This document shows positions 1 through 5,590 of a stretch of DNA of 6,776 nt, piece by piece. Every line of letters begins with the position of its first letter. Positions within the stretch are counted from its first letter, which is position 1. Both the position numbers and the translations under genes were made by a program. Below the pieces are notes generated by a model. The model ran no database searches. It had not been told where the DNA came from and was given only the letters and a program-made list of their open reading frames with translations. Source of the DNA: Bdellovibrionales bacterium (GTDB taxonomy: Bacteria; Bdellovibrionota; Bdellovibrionia; Bdellovibrionales; Bdellovibrionaceae); assembly GCA_027320785.1 (NCBI GenBank), contig DAHVKR010000072.1, positions 1 to 6,776 on the forward strand, given 5' to 3'.

Positions 1-389
1 AAGACTTTATTGGCTTCCTGGACCGCGCTCGATCTTCAAGGATGTCAGTTGTGGTGGCTCACCAGGAAATTTGCGATTTAGAGCGCATTAGCCCTGAGTT
101 TGCAGGTCGTTTAATGGGAAACACATCAACCCTTTATGCCTTTCTTCAGAAGCGCCCTGAGAGCGCTGAAATCATATCAGGTATGGCAGGTACTCGGACC
201 GTTTGGAAAAGCACAAAGCAAACTGAAAGGTTTGGATTCTTTGAGGTTGAGTCAGGTAAGGGGAGCAAGAGAGAAGCTGAGGAATATGTTCTCCATCCTA
301 ATTTAATTAAAAGCCTGAGAGTTGGGAAATGTGCTTGCATAAAGAAGTATCCCAAATCGAGGGCTTACTTGGTGAATGTGAATCCTTAA
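1..389 (+). CDS. TraD/TraG-like type IV secretion coupling protein, C-terminal part (5'-truncated by window edge)
   Basis: The frame is open from base 3 to the TAA at 387-389, giving 128 codons that begin DFIGFLDRARSSRMSVVVAH. The ATG at 42 is therefore internal and not a start. The visible part matches the C-terminal TraM-recognition/TraG-D_C region of T4SS coupling proteins: a 'FLDRARS' helix, the sensor-like strand 'SVVVAHQEICDL', then 'SPEFAGRLMGNTSTLYAFLQ', 'ESAEIISGMAGT' and a 'LHPNLIKSLRVGKCACI' tail. In the known family these are inner-membrane hexameric ATPases that deliver relaxosome DNA to the conjugation channel. The Walker A and B motifs would lie upstream, outside the window. 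The gene is followed after about 155 nt by hipBA on the same strand, with no strong terminator between them. The family call is fairly secure. The exact subtype (TraD, TraG or MobB-like) cannot be decided from the tail. Confidence 0.8.
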   Translation, partial: DFIGFLDRARSSRMSVVVAHQEICDLERISPEFAGRLMGNTSTLYAFLQKRPESAEIISGMAGTRTVWKSTKQTERFGFFEVESGKGSKREAEEYVLHPNLIKSLRVGKCACIKKYPKSRAYLVNVNP

Positions 390-469
390 TTAAATTGATG
401 GACGTTTTGGTTGCCCTAAGGGCTTGTAAGTATTGGTATTTTTCTATAAATTGTTGGTTCTGTATGATT

Positions 470-497
470 TTGATACAATATAAATATAAAGTATACT
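470..497 (+). promoter_or_regulatory. Putative hipBA promoter
   Basis: A -35-like TTGATA (470-475, 5 of 6 to consensus) is followed after 16 nt by TATACT (492-497, 5 of 6), predicting transcription from about 504. A second option lies slightly upstream: TTGTTG (451-456), 17 nt, TACAAT (474-479). The first choice is preferred because its -10 box sits inside the palindrome at 487-500, as expected for an autoregulated toxin-antitoxin operon. This is pattern recognition by eye in AT-rich DNA. Confidence 0.45.
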
Positions 498-500
498 TTA
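487..500. promoter_or_regulatory. 14-bp perfect palindrome, candidate HipB operator
   Basis: TAAAGTATACTTTA is a perfect 14-bp palindrome lying 45 nt upstream of the strong hipB start at 545 and overlapping the candidate -10 box. XRE/HipB dimers are known to bind palindromes in their own promoters, and bound protein here would block RNA polymerase. The operator role is inferred from position and symmetry. The sequence does not resemble the E. coli HipB site. Confidence 0.45.
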
Positions 501-515
501 CTTTATGACGATTTA

Positions 516-535
516 ATATAAAATATAATTTATAT
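516..535. repeat. AT-only inverted repeat next to the hipB ribosome site
   Basis: ATATAAA (516-522) and TTTATAT (529-535) are perfect 7-bp arms around a 6-nt spacer, ending directly before the GGAGG at 536-540. The centre is 32 bp, about three helical turns, from the centre of the 487-500 palindrome, so it could be a second operator or a hairpin close to the ribosome site. Such AT-only repeats arise easily by chance. Confidence 0.25.
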
Positions 536-544
536 GGAGGTCCC

Positions 545-601
545 ATGTATACGCCAAGTAAAGCCAAAGAAGCATTAGTATAACTAGGAGAGCAAATTCG
601 C
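545..601 (+). other. Ancestral N-terminus of hipB cut by an in-frame TAA; now a 12-codon upstream ORF
   Basis: A strong Shine-Dalgarno GGAGG (536-540) lies 4 nt before ATG 545, which reads MYTPSKAKEALV and then TAA at 581-583. The following codons, in the same frame, read LGEQIR and join directly to MARKRRQWT of the downstream frame. 'LGEQIRMARKRR' is what is expected for helix 1 of an XRE/HipB helix-turn-helix, so the stop interrupts a once-continuous antitoxin gene. A single base change from a sense codon (for example CAA or GAA to TAA) is the simplest explanation. The short frame could still be translated as a leader peptide that delivers ribosomes to the restart at 602. Confidence 0.65.
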
Positions 602-862
602 ATGGCCAGGAAACGCCGACAGTGGACGATTGCTGAACTGGCAAAAAAAATTGGCGTATCTTCTCCAACCATAATGGCTCTTGAAAAAGGAGAGCCAACA
701 GTGAGTATTGGCATATTGGTATCCACTCTTTGGACGCTGGGGCTCGAGAGTGAGCTACGCAATTTAGCAAACCCCAACGATATTGAAGGTATCAAATTAA
801 TGAACGCTCGTCTTCCAAAAAAAATTCGCACAAGCAAAAGGACTTTAGACAATGATTTCTAA
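602..862 (+). CDS. hipB: HipB-like XRE-family antitoxin/repressor, lacking its N-terminus because of an upstream in-frame stop
   Basis: The 86-residue product from ATG 602 is a small DNA-binding antitoxin expected to neutralise the HipA kinase and repress its own promoter. The helix-turn-helix reads 'QWTIAELAKKIGVSSPTIMALEKGEPTVSIG' across residues 7-37: helix 2 TIAELAKKIG, turn VSS, recognition helix PTIMALEKG. The tail 'KLMNARLPKKIRTSKRTLDNDF' is basic and typical of partners of HipA proteins with a GGARPK loop. The restart has a possible ribosome site AGGAG (586-590) with a rather long 11-nt spacing. The codons for the first half of helix 1 (LGEQIR) lie upstream, behind the TAA at 581-583, so the restarted protein would have a shortened helix 1 and possibly weaker folding or DNA binding. 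The last 11 nt overlap hipA, suggesting translational coupling. Whether the antitoxin still works cannot be judged from sequence. Confidence 0.75.
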   Translation: MARKRRQWTIAELAKKIGVSSPTIMALEKGEPTVSIGILVSTLWTLGLESELRNLANPNDIEGIKLMNARLPKKIRTSKRTLDNDF

Positions 863-2081
863 AGAGTGCTTCGTTTATATTCAGCTTCCAAATAGCTTTG
901 ATACTGTTACAGTTGGAAAGTTCAAATGGGAGAAAGCTGGAGCTAACTCAGAAGTTGGCTCTTTCATCTATGGTAAGTCATATCTTAAAAACTCGAATGC
1001 AATTTCATTAGACCCATTCAATTTACCTCTTGAAGAAAGAGAGTTTCAAGTTACCACAAACGAGGGTGTCCACGGACCAATTCGTGATGCAAGTCCAGAC
1101 AGCTGGGGAAGATATGTAATCCAAAAAAATACTCCATCAGATCAGCACGACCCTATGGGTTATCTTTTAAACTCTGCTGGAGATCGTATTGGGGCTCTTT
1201 CTTTTGGAATCGGAAAGGTCCCACCAGCTCCGGTACGAAGCTTTAATAAGACAATTGATTTAGAAAAACTTATTCAAGCAGCACACAAATTAGAAAAGGA
1301 TTTGCCACTTGAAGATTCTGAAAAAGCTTTGTTAATGGCCGGTCCATCTGCTGGAGGAGCCAGGCCAAAAACTACAGTTGAATTAGACAAAAATCTTTGG
1401 ATAGCTAAATTCCCAGCTGCAAGTGATAAACAAAACTTTTCGAAAATCGAATTTGCGACAATGAAACTTGCAAAAAAATGTGGCCTAAATGTACCAGAAA
1501 TCAAATTGGTTTCCGTCGGAGCCCAAGACGTATTCCTAATTAAGCGTTTTGAAAGAGTCTATGATAACAAAAAGCAAGATTACTATCGCCACCATTTTGT
1601 CAGCGGACTAACTTTACTCAATGTAGATGAGAATGACAGAGATAAGTGGTCTTATATTGATCTTGCCGATCAAATGAGAAGATGGATTGCAAATCCAACA
1701 AGTGATCTACATGAACTCTTTCAAAGAATAGTCTTCAATGGCTTGGTTTCTAATACCGATGACCATCCGAGAAATCATGGTTTTATATATACTGGAAATG
1801 GCTATAAGTTATCTCCAGTCTATGATTTAGTTCCCAAGCCCGAAACAGGAACCACTAGATATTTAGCAATGCCCTTTGGAAAGAAGGGACGAGAATTTAA
1901 TTTCGAAAACTTGCGTTCAAACGCCGATGCATTCGATTTATCAAATGACGATGCAAAATCGATTTACGAAAATACAAAATCCACTATATCAAACTGGCGA
2001 TCTTTTTTCAGAGCAAACAAGTTGGCAAGCACCGATATGCAGTACTTAGAAAATGCATTTAGCCATTGGGAAGCACTCTAA
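852..2081 (+). CDS. hipA: HipA-like serine/threonine kinase toxin
   Basis: The 409-residue protein has the full HipA length. The N-terminal subdomain (about 8-120) shows 'GSFIYGKSYL', 'ISLDPFNLPL', 'PIRDASPDSWGR' and 'GDRIGALSFG'. The flexible serine loop 'GPSAGGARPK' is at 164-173 (Ser166 and following), where HipA proteins are known to autophosphorylate. The kinase core carries the catalytic pattern N301-T-D303-D-H305-P-R-N308, corresponding to Asp309/Asn314 of E. coli HipA, and the metal-binding Asp325 in 'SPVYDL'. All key residues are present, so the kinase looks active. The known role of E. coli HipA is phosphorylation of glutamyl-tRNA synthetase, causing growth arrest and persistence; the target here is unknown. 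ATG 852 lies inside the end of hipB (11-nt overlap), so the two are co-transcribed and probably coupled. The 763 bases downstream hold no intact gene. An active kinase beside a damaged antitoxin is odd. Confidence 0.92.
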   Translation: MISKECFVYIQLPNSFDTVTVGKFKWEKAGANSEVGSFIYGKSYLKNSNAISLDPFNLPLEEREFQVTTNEGVHGPIRDASPDSWGRYVIQKNTPSDQHDPMGYLLNSAGDRIGALSFGIGKVPPAPVRSFNKTIDLEKLIQAAHKLEKDLPLEDSEKALLMAGPSAGGARPKTTVELDKNLWIAKFPAASDKQNFSKIEFATMKLAKKCGLNVPEIKLVSVGAQDVFLIKRFERVYDNKKQDYYRHHFVSGLTLLNVDENDRDKWSYIDLADQMRRWIANPTSDLHELFQRIVFNGLVSNTDDHPRNHGFIYTGNGYKLSPVYDLVPKPETGTTRYLAMPFGKKGREFNFENLRSNADAFDLSNDDAKSIYENTKSTISNWRSFFRANKLASTDMQYLENAFSHWEAL

Positions 2082-2160
2082 AGTCCGCACTTCGTTTTCT
2101 CGGTATGAGCACAAAAGCGGTTTAACTTTTTTGATATAATATATTCTAGGTATATCTATA

Positions 2161-2363
2161 TCGATAATTGCAAACTTTCCCATTAAGGACTCTAAATTTA
2201 TTGAATCAATTTTTCCTCCTAACACCAGTCGCTAATTGAATTCGCCATTTCCGTATTTCTGTCAAATAGTTGCGCCATCTATAAAAAATGTAACGATTGA
2301 TCTACTTTCAGCTACCTTTAAAATTCGGAGAATTTTTTCTTCGTTATACTTTGGTTTTGGCAC
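2161..2363 (-). pseudogene. Decayed IS3-family orfA transposase relic
   Basis: On the minus strand a GTG at 2363-2361, preceded by TAAGGAG (2377-2371) with 7-nt spacing, starts VPKPKYNEEKILRILKVAES and continues to a TGA after 33 codons. The opening is typical of IS3-family OrfA proteins, in which a basic start is followed by 'EEKI..ILK.AES' as helix 1 of the HTH. Past the TGA the same frame continues QKYGNGEFN, then TAG, then a stretch ending NLESLMGKFAIID. This recalls the 'W..KYGG' and leucine-zipper parts of OrfA, where NLESLM resembles the 'LK.LVADLAID' segment. Two in-frame stops and missing residues of the second and third helices mark it as non-functional. No orfB follows, so most of the element is lost. 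The N-terminal match is good and the later part is weaker. Confidence 0.5.
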
Positions 2364-2390
2364 GTAATGACTCCTTATTTTATATCATTT

Positions 2391-2446
2391 TGACCGTCTC
2401 TCAATAAATCGGTCCATGTAAAATGGTTCAGTGAGGGAGACAGTCA
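2391..2446. repeat. 56-bp imperfect palindrome, probable end of the IS relic
   Basis: TGACCGTCTCTCA (2391-2403) and TGAGGGAGACAGTCA (2432-2446) are inverted copies: ten outer positions pair with one mismatch, and the arms then continue with a small offset. An inner CCAT/ATGG pair lies near the centre. It sits just upstream of the GTG of the minus-strand orfA relic, where an IS left end would be, and the TGAC tip fits IS3-family ends. It could instead be a bidirectional hairpin, but no T-run follows on either strand. Confidence 0.45.
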
Positions 2447-2451
2447 ATGGG

Positions 2452-2474
2452 CCAGATCTTAGCTTAGATTCTGG
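2452..2474. repeat. Stem-loop next to the IS-relic end
   Basis: CCAG-ATCT (2452-2459) pairs with AGAT (2466-2469) and CTGG (2471-2474), leaving one bulged T at 2470 and a 6-nt loop. This gives 8 base pairs only 5 nt from the longer palindrome. No T-run follows, so it is not a convincing terminator. Its role is unknown. Confidence 0.35.
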
Positions 2475-2740
2475 ACCGAGTTAAGCCCAGCAGGTCAGTA
2501 TTGATTCAAAATTTACTCAATTCGTAGTCTGTTAGTTTCTCTCTAAATTTGAACTGAATAGAGCAACTAAAAGAAATGTAGCAAATGGACCAAATATACA
2601 TTTAACAAACATTTACATACAGTATTAGGTAACATGAGCACTAGGCTCAATTTCTTTTAATATTTCTCAAATATAGCAAATGAAAGCCTTTTCAAATAAA
2701 TAACTGCTTATTGTCTCATAACTATGCGGTCTGTTTCTTC

Positions 2741-2763
2741 ATAATTAAATAAAATTTAATTAT
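2741..2763. repeat. Perfect 10-bp AT inverted repeat upstream of the RHS gene
   Basis: ATAATTAAAT (2741-2750) and ATTTAATTAT (2754-2763) are perfect arms around AAA, about 80 nt before the RHS start codon. It may be a regulator site in the leader or promoter of that gene, or a curved, nucleoid-protein-bound tract. Being AT-only, the stem would be weak as RNA. No clear -35/-10 pair was found around it. Confidence 0.35.
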
Positions 2764-2844
2764 TCTCATAAATAAACAAATATCTACTTAAGTCCAGTTG
2801 TCTAGTTCCGATGAGTTGGGGGTTGTCTTTTAGAAAGGCTTAAA

Positions 2845-5388
2845 ATGAATACCACCCTTCGGCACGTTTGTTTATTGGCGATGATTGTTTGTTTTATTTC
2901 TCTCACAGCTCGAGCTCATGAAGTCGAGAGACACGATCATTCAGAAGTCAATCACACGGGAGCTTTTCATCATGATGAAGATGATCATGACTCTGACAAT
3001 AATCTAGAAGTTTTAGCGGACTTTGGACCTGTGGTTGTTAAATCAAAGTCCAAGGGCGATGCTTGGCAAAAAAGTTGGAAGCGTCCAGAGGGTGGACAAA
3101 AAATTGAGCTTAAAATTCAAAATGGATCAGGTGAGGATATTGTTTATGATACTTGCCAAGGATCTCGTTATCAAATCGCGAAATGTAAAGTTCATAATCT
3201 TCTATTAAAAGCTTATGTTCGTTGGGATCGACCTGAACATGTCCAAATTGAAATGAATGGTCAGACTCTTGTTTCAACCGAAACTAATTTGCCACGGGAA
3301 AAAGGGTCCATCACTGTATACGCCAATCTTCAAGATGTGAATCATTTAAAGGCCATCGTGAAAGGTCACTCAAGATCTCGTATCACGATGTGGGGGCATA
3401 CGCAGTTTCATCAAAACCAACTTCCACTCGCGCAAATTTCTTATCAGGGTGAAAATGGGGTGGCACCTGAAACCATTCAATTTTCAGGATTGATGAGCTC
3501 TGATTCTGACGGACAGATTGTTTCTTACCAATGGGATTTTGGAGATGGTCAGCAGGCCACAGGCTCTATGGTGAGCCATACCTATGTGACCGGTGGAAAT
3601 TATTCTGTCACTTTAACAGTGACAGACAACCAGGGGGGTGTGGGGTCACAAACTGTTGCCATTGTGATTCAATCGAATTTACCTCCTATGGCTCGAATTT
3701 CTTTATTAAGTGCGGCGAGTGGAGTGGCTCCTTTTAGTGCCTGGTTCGATGCTTCGGGTTCGACCGATCCTGAAGGACAGGCCTTACAATATCATTGGGA
3801 TTTTGGAGATGGGGAAACATCAACGCAAATCAAACCCGTGCACGAGTATACAACGGCAGGAAGTTTTCAAGCTACGTTGGTTGTAACTGATATTTACGGA
3901 GCCAGTTCTTCAGCTTCTACGCAAATCAGTGTTCAAGATTTAGTTTTACCTCCTGATCCAATTGCGGCCGCTCCCGTGCTGGATCCTAATCAAGTGGCCA
4001 CTCCGGCGCAAAAATATGGCTTTCTTTACAGCGGCTCCAACCCCGTTCAAATCGGGGCTCAGGCCAGTGCATTTGATGACTCCAGACTTCTCTCTGTCAG
4101 TGGAAATGTAATAGATGATAGTGGGAATCCTCTTTCGGGTGTGAAAGTCGAAATTCTTCACCATCCTGAGTATGGCTACACCTACACCCGCGAAGATGGA
4201 AAGTGGGACCTGGCATTTAATTCCGGTGGTCTATTAGTCGTGGGCTATCAAAAGAAGGGTTACACTCTAGCTGAGAGAAAAATTGAAACTCAAAATCAAG
4301 TTCAACAGAATATAGCAGACGTTATTTTAATAAAGCGTGATACCAAATTTTCTGTTGTCACTTTATCAACGAACACATCCGGTTTTATGCACTCATCCTC
4401 GGTCAATAGTGATCAAGATGGTTCTCGAAAAAGTTCTGTTTTTATTCCACCGAATACTCAAGCGAATATCGTCAAGCCCGATGGAACTTATGTTCCTGTG
4501 GATCAGCTTACCCTTCGGATTACAGAGGCCACTGTGGGTGCTGATGGGCAAAAAAGAATGCCAGCAGAGCTTCCGCCCAGAACGGCCTACACATGGGCTG
4601 CTGATTTTTCTGTAGACGAAGCGGAAGCTTTAGATTCAGAGCATGTGGTTTTTAATCAACCTGTTCCCATCTACGTAGACAATTTTTTAAATATTCCAAC
4701 AGGCATAGCGGTCCCCATCGGCTATCTGAATCCTTCAACAGGGAATTGGGAGGCGATGCATGATGGAGTGGTGGTGAAGGTCTTAGGTAAAAATGCTCAA
4801 GGACAAGCCACTTTAGATTTAGGTTCGGGATCTGAAGCCACGCAAGCGGAACTGGATCAATTGCATTTTACATCGCAAGAGCTAACAAGTTTAGCTTCTC
4901 TTTATCAAAGTGGTGATAGTTTTTGGCGGGGATTGGTTACGCATTTTTCGTTCGTTGATTTGAATTTTAACTTCGCAAACAATCAGGAGCCACCCCTCAA
5001 TAATCCTGAAAAAGACAACCCTCCACCAGATTGCAATGGAAGTGCATGTTGTCGTGGATCGCAAACAGGATGTATTATTAATTCTCAAAGACGTCTTCTT
5101 CAAGAAAGTATTCCTTTGCCTGGTACGGATGCCACATTAGAATGGAATTCAGAAAGAGCGCCTGGAAGATTAGCTGCTGGCGAAATCAAATGGTACTTAT
5201 TTAATCCCGTAATACTGCAAACGAATGACCTTACCCCCAAAAACTTGACCACCTGGAGTCGTAAGATTAAGGAGAGAGTATGGGTAGAGGTAAGAGATAT
5301 ACAGCGGAGCAAATTATTACAAAACTTAGAGAGGCTGAGGTTTTACAGAGCCAAGGAGTCTCGCAGACTCAGGCCTGTAAACAGCTAG
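2845..5388 (+). CDS. Exported RHS-family protein with PKD domains, truncated by an IS (N-terminal portion with IS-derived tail)
   Basis: ATG 2845 has the ribosome site AGAAAGG (2832-2838) and opens a Sec signal peptide (residues 1-24, cleavage expected after 'TARA'). Next come a His/Asp-rich stretch (25-52, seven His), an unassigned probably beta-rich domain (about 60-184) and two PKD domains (about 195-276 and 281-364), each with 'WDFGDG' (230-235, 318-323). A carboxypeptidase-regulatory-like beta-sandwich follows (about 416-497, 'SGNVIDDSGNPLSGVKVEI'), then a long domain with 'VFIPPNTQANI' (532-542), four Cys (730-743) and 'LLQESIPLPGTDATLEWNSERAPG' (751-774, key residues ESIPLPGT and SER.PG). 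That last segment is the usual entry to RHS/YD-repeat regions of large surface or polymorphic toxin proteins. Host coding ends near residue 793. Residues 794-847 are read from the IS end and from orfA in another frame, ending at a TAG. The YD repeats and any toxin tip are therefore lost. Such proteins are usually well over 1,500 residues. The truncated product may still be exported, but it lacks the functional C-terminus. Confidence 0.85.
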   Translation: MNTTLRHVCLLAMIVCFISLTARAHEVERHDHSEVNHTGAFHHDEDDHDSDNNLEVLADFGPVVVKSKSKGDAWQKSWKRPEGGQKIELKIQNGSGEDIVYDTCQGSRYQIAKCKVHNLLLKAYVRWDRPEHVQIEMNGQTLVSTETNLPREKGSITVYANLQDVNHLKAIVKGHSRSRITMWGHTQFHQNQLPLAQISYQGENGVAPETIQFSGLMSSDSDGQIVSYQWDFGDGQQATGSMVSHTYVTGGNYSVTLTVTDNQGGVGSQTVAIVIQSNLPPMARISLLSAASGVAPFSAWFDASGSTDPEGQALQYHWDFGDGETSTQIKPVHEYTTAGSFQATLVVTDIYGASSSASTQISVQDLVLPPDPIAAAPVLDPNQVATPAQKYGFLYSGSNPVQIGAQASAFDDSRLLSVSGNVIDDSGNPLSGVKVEILHHPEYGYTYTREDGKWDLAFNSGGLLVVGYQKKGYTLAERKIETQNQVQQNIADVILIKRDTKFSVVTLSTNTSGFMHSSSVNSDQDGSRKSSVFIPPNTQANIVKPDGTYVPVDQLTLRITEATVGADGQKRMPAELPPRTAYTWAADFSVDEAEALDSEHVVFNQPVPIYVDNFLNIPTGIAVPIGYLNPSTGNWEAMHDGVVVKVLGKNAQGQATLDLGSGSEATQAELDQLHFTSQELTSLASLYQSGDSFWRGLVTHFSFVDLNFNFANNQEPPLNNPEKDNPPPDCNGSACCRGSQTGCIINSQRRLLQESIPLPGTDATLEWNSERAPGRLAAGEIKWYLFNPVILQTNDLTPKNLTTWSRKIKERVWVEVRDIQRSKLLQNLERLRFYRAKESRRLRPVNS
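5226..5261 (+). repeat. Left terminal inverted repeat of the IS
   Basis: The repeat begins TGACCTTACCCCC and ends GACCACCTGGAGTCG. Compared with the reverse complement of 6398-6432, the outer 12 bases agree at 10 positions and the inner 15 at 12, with one gap between the blocks. TTGACC at 5245-5250 resembles a -35 box inside the end, but no good -10 follows. Confidence 0.8.
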
Positions 5389-5561
5389 GCGTTGCGCCAG
5401 ATACTTTTGTAAGATGGCGACGTGAATATGGTGGAATGAAGATTGATCAAGCAAAACGTTTTAAAGATCTTGAGAAAGAGAATGAGCGTTTAAAGAAGCT
5501 TGTGGCAGATCTGAGCTTAGATAATGCCATGTTGAAAGAAGTGAACAAGGGAAACTTCTAA
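5280..5561 (+). CDS. IS407-group transposase OrfA (helix-turn-helix subunit)
   Basis: The 93-residue OrfA binds the IS ends and forms the N-terminal part of the OrfAB transposase. ATG 5280 follows AAGGAG (5269-5274) with 5-nt spacing. The HTH is 'YTAEQIITKLREAE' (7-20) with 'QTQACKQLGVAPDTFVRWRREYGG' (29-52, including the W..EYGG signature). A leucine-zipper helix (62-86) contains 'LEKENERLKKLVADLSLDNAMLKE'. Length and sequence match the IS407 group of the IS3 family. The frame ends 29 nt before the first ATG of orfB, which lies in the -1 frame. The beginning of orfA overlaps the IS-encoded tail of the interrupted RHS gene in another frame. Confidence 0.92.
   Translation: MGRGKRYTAEQIITKLREAEVLQSQGVSQTQACKQLGVAPDTFVRWRREYGGMKIDQAKRFKDLEKENERLKKLVADLSLDNAMLKEVNKGNF
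5549..5555 (+). promoter_or_regulatory. Candidate programmed -1 frameshift heptamer G GGA AAC
   Basis: In the orfA frame the codons AAG GGA AAC TTC TAA place GGGAAAC (X XXY YYZ) three codons from the end. A -1 slip would join ...KEVNKGN to LLSPDRKRQASS of the orfB frame, which is open from 5525 and reads as a natural OrfB N-terminus. Downstream, GAAGC (5572-5576) pairs with GCTTC (5582-5586), or AAGCC (5560-5564) with GGCTT (5581-5585), giving possible stimulatory hairpins. The usual IS3-family site is A AAA AAG, so this is an uncommon choice. Confidence 0.55.
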
Positions 5562-5590
5562 GCCCGGATCGGAAGCGCCAGGCTTCATCA

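Larger units (their letters stand above)
2082..2844. other. Gene-poor region with IS relic, hairpins and AT-rich repeats
   Basis: No intact coding frame of convincing quality is seen on either strand. The left half holds a decayed IS3-type orfA on the minus strand (2161-2363) with its palindromic end (2391-2446) and a nearby hairpin (2452-2474). The right half (about 2475-2740) is AT-rich with frequent stops and no recognisable gene or RNA. An orphan extended -10 box, TGATATAAT at 2132-2140, has no clear -35 and points into the relic. The region looks like decayed mobile DNA between two accessory genes. Confidence 0.6.

Noticed and set aside
42..389. A separate 115-residue gene starting at ATG 42
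   Set aside because: The frame is open to the window edge and the upstream residues (DFIGFLDRARSSR) belong to the same TraD/TraG domain, so this ATG is internal.
413..423. GCCCTAAGGGC hairpin as terminator of the coupling-protein gene
   Set aside because: The stem is only 4-5 bp and no T-run follows directly.
307..852. 181-codon open frame on the minus strand across the hip promoter and hipB
   Set aside because: It overlaps the well-supported coupling-protein end and hipB, has no recognisable domain and no good ribosome site, and looks like a chance frame.
2112..2132. AAAAG/CTTTT stem followed by T residues as terminator of hipA
   Set aside because: A 5-bp stem of mostly A-T pairs with an 8-nt loop is too weak to call.
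2635..2660. TGAGC-ACTAG-GCTCA stem with a T-rich tail as a terminator
   Set aside because: The stem is only 5 bp, the T-run is interrupted, and it lies over 550 nt from the nearest upstream gene.
3946..4164. Minus-strand and other-frame short ORFs inside the RHS gene
   Set aside because: They lie wholly within a strongly supported coding frame and have no domain or initiation signals.
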